A stretch of 49,191 nucleotides of DNA. Source: an uncultured Collinsella sp. (GTDB lineage Bacteria > Actinomycetota > Coriobacteriia > Coriobacteriales > Coriobacteriaceae). Shown here piece after piece: positions 47,856-49,191 of this stretch. The position numbers were made by a program, and so were the translations under genes. The notes under the pieces were generated by a model. The model was not told where the DNA came from and ran no database searches. It saw only the letters and a program-made list of their open reading frames with translations. The stretch is from positions 1-49,191 of the forward strand of contig CABSMS010000002.1 of assembly GCA_902478885.1 (NCBI GenBank), given 5' to 3'. How positions within the stretch are numbered: position 1 is the stretch's first letter; each line of letters starts with the position of its first letter.

Positions 47856-49181
47856 ATGAGTAAGTACACGAGGGGTCTCTTGGCGGTGATACTGGCCGTA
47901 GTGCTGGTGTTGCCGGCTGCAGCATTTGCCATGCTGCCTGAGGCCAACGCCAGGTCCAGCACCGGAATGGACGGACCGACAATGAGCGGAAAGGACGTCG
48001 TCGATCCCGACACCAGCGGACGCTGGGAAATCTGGGCGGCCGGTCACAACGGTAATAAAGTAACGACTCAAAACGTCGGCCGAATCTGGACCGACAAGAC
48101 GGTCGAGGCAACTGAGGAAAACGAAGAGTCGGATTTTCTGACCACGCTTTCGGCCATGTCCTCGACGTCTAATTCAACCGTGACGGTTACTACGCCGCTC
48201 GACATCGTGATGGTGCTGGATGCATCTGGCTCGATGGATGATCCTATGGGTGGCGGAGACCGCACCAAGCGTATCGATGCACTGAAGAACGCTGCGAACA
48301 GCTTTATCGATACCATCGCCAAACAAAACGAGGCTATCGAGGGTGTTGATAGGCAGCATAGGGTTGCCATTGTTAAGTTTGCGGGCAAGAAGTCCAACGA
48401 TATCGGCAACAATAAGTATCGCGACGGAGGGTACTCCTACAATTACACCCAGGTTATGAAAGAATTGACCTACTGTTCCGGCAGCAATGCGGATGATCTC
48501 AAGAAGAATACAATTAATCAAATTCAGCCTGCCGGCGCCACGCGCGCCGACTATGGCCTAGAGCTGGCCGAGAAAATCACTACCACTTATGGCCGCAAAG
48601 ACGCCAAGAAGATTATTGTGTTCTTTACCGACGGTACGCCAACAAAGCAAAATCAATTCGATGCGGGTGTCGCCAACGCTGCTGTGACGGCTGCCAAGAA
48701 CATGAAGGACAGCAAGGCCACCGTTTATACTATCGGCATCTTTGATGGCGCGAACCCCAGTGCTGGTATCCAGGATTCGGGAAAAAGCCAAAAAGAGAAC
48801 AAGTTCATGCAGGCCGTTTCGAGCAACTACCCCAATGCCACGGCATGGGATGCTCATGGTGCACGCGCTGAAAACTCCGACTACTACAAGTCGGCGACCA
48901 ATGCAGAAGAGCTCAAGAAGGTCTTTGACGACATCTCACAGGCCATCACATCGGAGGCGCCTTATCCGACCGAAATCCATAAGGGCTACGACGAGACCAA
49001 GTCCGGCTACATCACGTTTACCGACGAGCTGGGCGACTTTATGCAGGTCGACAGCTTCACCGAGGTCGTCATCAACGGCACGCCGTTTACCAAGACGGAC
49101 AAAACGGTCAATAAAGAAGGCTCTGTTAGACCAGGGTTGACATACATGTGTCCCCACGGTGCCATATCGTTGACCCCGTAG
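47856..49181 (+). CDS. Secreted von Willebrand factor A domain protein, apparently truncated
   Basis: 441 aa. Signal peptide: MSKYTRGLLAVILAVVLVLP-AAAFA. A VWA domain follows from about 115 to 360: IVMVLDASGSMDD with the MIDAS motif DASGS (D122), GATRADYGLELAEK with the conserved Thr, and IIVFFTDGTPT with Asp. Such domains sit in surface adhesins and pilus tips. GAGAAGGGAGA precedes ATG 47856. The chain continues into a beta-rich region (SGYITFTDELGDFM, VVINGTPFTKTDKTV) and then ends abruptly with an unrelated-looking RPGLTYMCPHGAISLTP tail, 10 bases before the window ends. Relatives usually run several hundred residues further, to a Cna-B and LPxTG region; a frameshift, an insertion or an assembly end may explain this. 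Confidence 0.85.
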   Translation: MSKYTRGLLAVILAVVLVLPAAAFAMLPEANARSSTGMDGPTMSGKDVVDPDTSGRWEIWAAGHNGNKVTTQNVGRIWTDKTVEATEENEESDFLTTLSAMSSTSNSTVTVTTPLDIVMVLDASGSMDDPMGGGDRTKRIDALKNAANSFIDTIAKQNEAIEGVDRQHRVAIVKFAGKKSNDIGNNKYRDGGYSYNYTQVMKELTYCSGSNADDLKKNTINQIQPAGATRADYGLELAEKITTTYGRKDAKKIIVFFTDGTPTKQNQFDAGVANAAVTAAKNMKDSKATVYTIGIFDGANPSAGIQDSGKSQKENKFMQAVSSNYPNATAWDAHGARAENSDYYKSATNAEELKKVFDDISQAITSEAPYPTEIHKGYDETKSGYITFTDELGDFMQVDSFTEVVINGTPFTKTDKTVNKEGSVRPGLTYMCPHGAISLTP

Positions 49182-49191
49182 ACCGCGATGA

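Overview
The window looks like chromosome of a high-G+C anaerobic Actinobacterium of the class Coriobacteriia, most probably a Collinsella-type gut bacterium. This is an inference from gene content and style: an LPxTG-type surface glycosidase built from FIVAR, CBM32-like and cohesin-like modules, a class B sortase, an Ech-type [NiFe] hydrogenase, an Nfn-type transhydrogenase, a clustered ECF vitamin transporter, G/C-ending codons and many palindromic intergenic repeats. No database was searched.

Layout. 1-6981: a giant secreted GH31 glycosidase anchored to the cell wall. 7133-9166: purE, a class B sortase and a small MoaE-like protein, closed by a bidirectional terminator. 9200-10429 (minus): a CmpB-family membrane protein. 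10724-14418: purF, purM and purN. 14498-16912: an orphan PTS EIIA, a parvulin-type foldase and a YqeY protein. 17099-20800: a polar amino acid ABC transporter (ATPase, Tat-type lipoprotein receptor, two permeases) and a cytidylate-kinase-like protein. 20927-26973 (minus): NfnB-NfnA, pth, prs and glmU. 27167-30421: a complete ECF transporter (T, fused A-A', S). 30957-31775 (minus): exonuclease III. 31911-35208: a sirtuin, a fused FolP-FolK and a biotin-ligase-like protein. 35307-36710: an AAA/DUF4143 ATPase framed by three copies of one palindrome. 36764-37537 (minus): type III pantothenate kinase. 37735-37811: initiator tRNA, followed by four tandem hairpin units. 38351-40381: a DCR/old-yellow-enzyme flavoprotein. 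40831-41226: an OrfA-like HTH protein. 41514-47140: a five-gene Ech hydrogenase operon in which the two membrane subunits are one polypeptide. 47226-47680: a composite palindromic element. 47856-49181: the start of a VWA adhesin that ends abruptly.

How the genes fit together. purE, purF, purM, purN and prs supply purine synthesis and PRPP. The Ech hydrogenase (ferredoxin-linked, ion-pumping) and NfnAB (ferredoxin/NADH/NADPH) point to a fermentative energy economy centred on reduced ferredoxin and H2. The GH31 enzyme, sortase and VWA protein belong to the host- or mucin-facing surface. The amino acid ABC and ECF systems bring in nutrients and vitamins.

The least explained content lies between genes: (i) a modular nested-palindrome element found twice (30462-30957 and 47226-47680); (ii) a hairpin family with a constant GGGACAG core and co-varying arms, seen at least eight times; (iii) four tandem ~80-bp palindromic units after the initiator tRNA; (iv) 43-47-bp palindromes around the ATPase gene; (v) a palindrome-ended stretch inside the coding sequence of the ECF ATPase. 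These are the best candidates for undescribed biology here.
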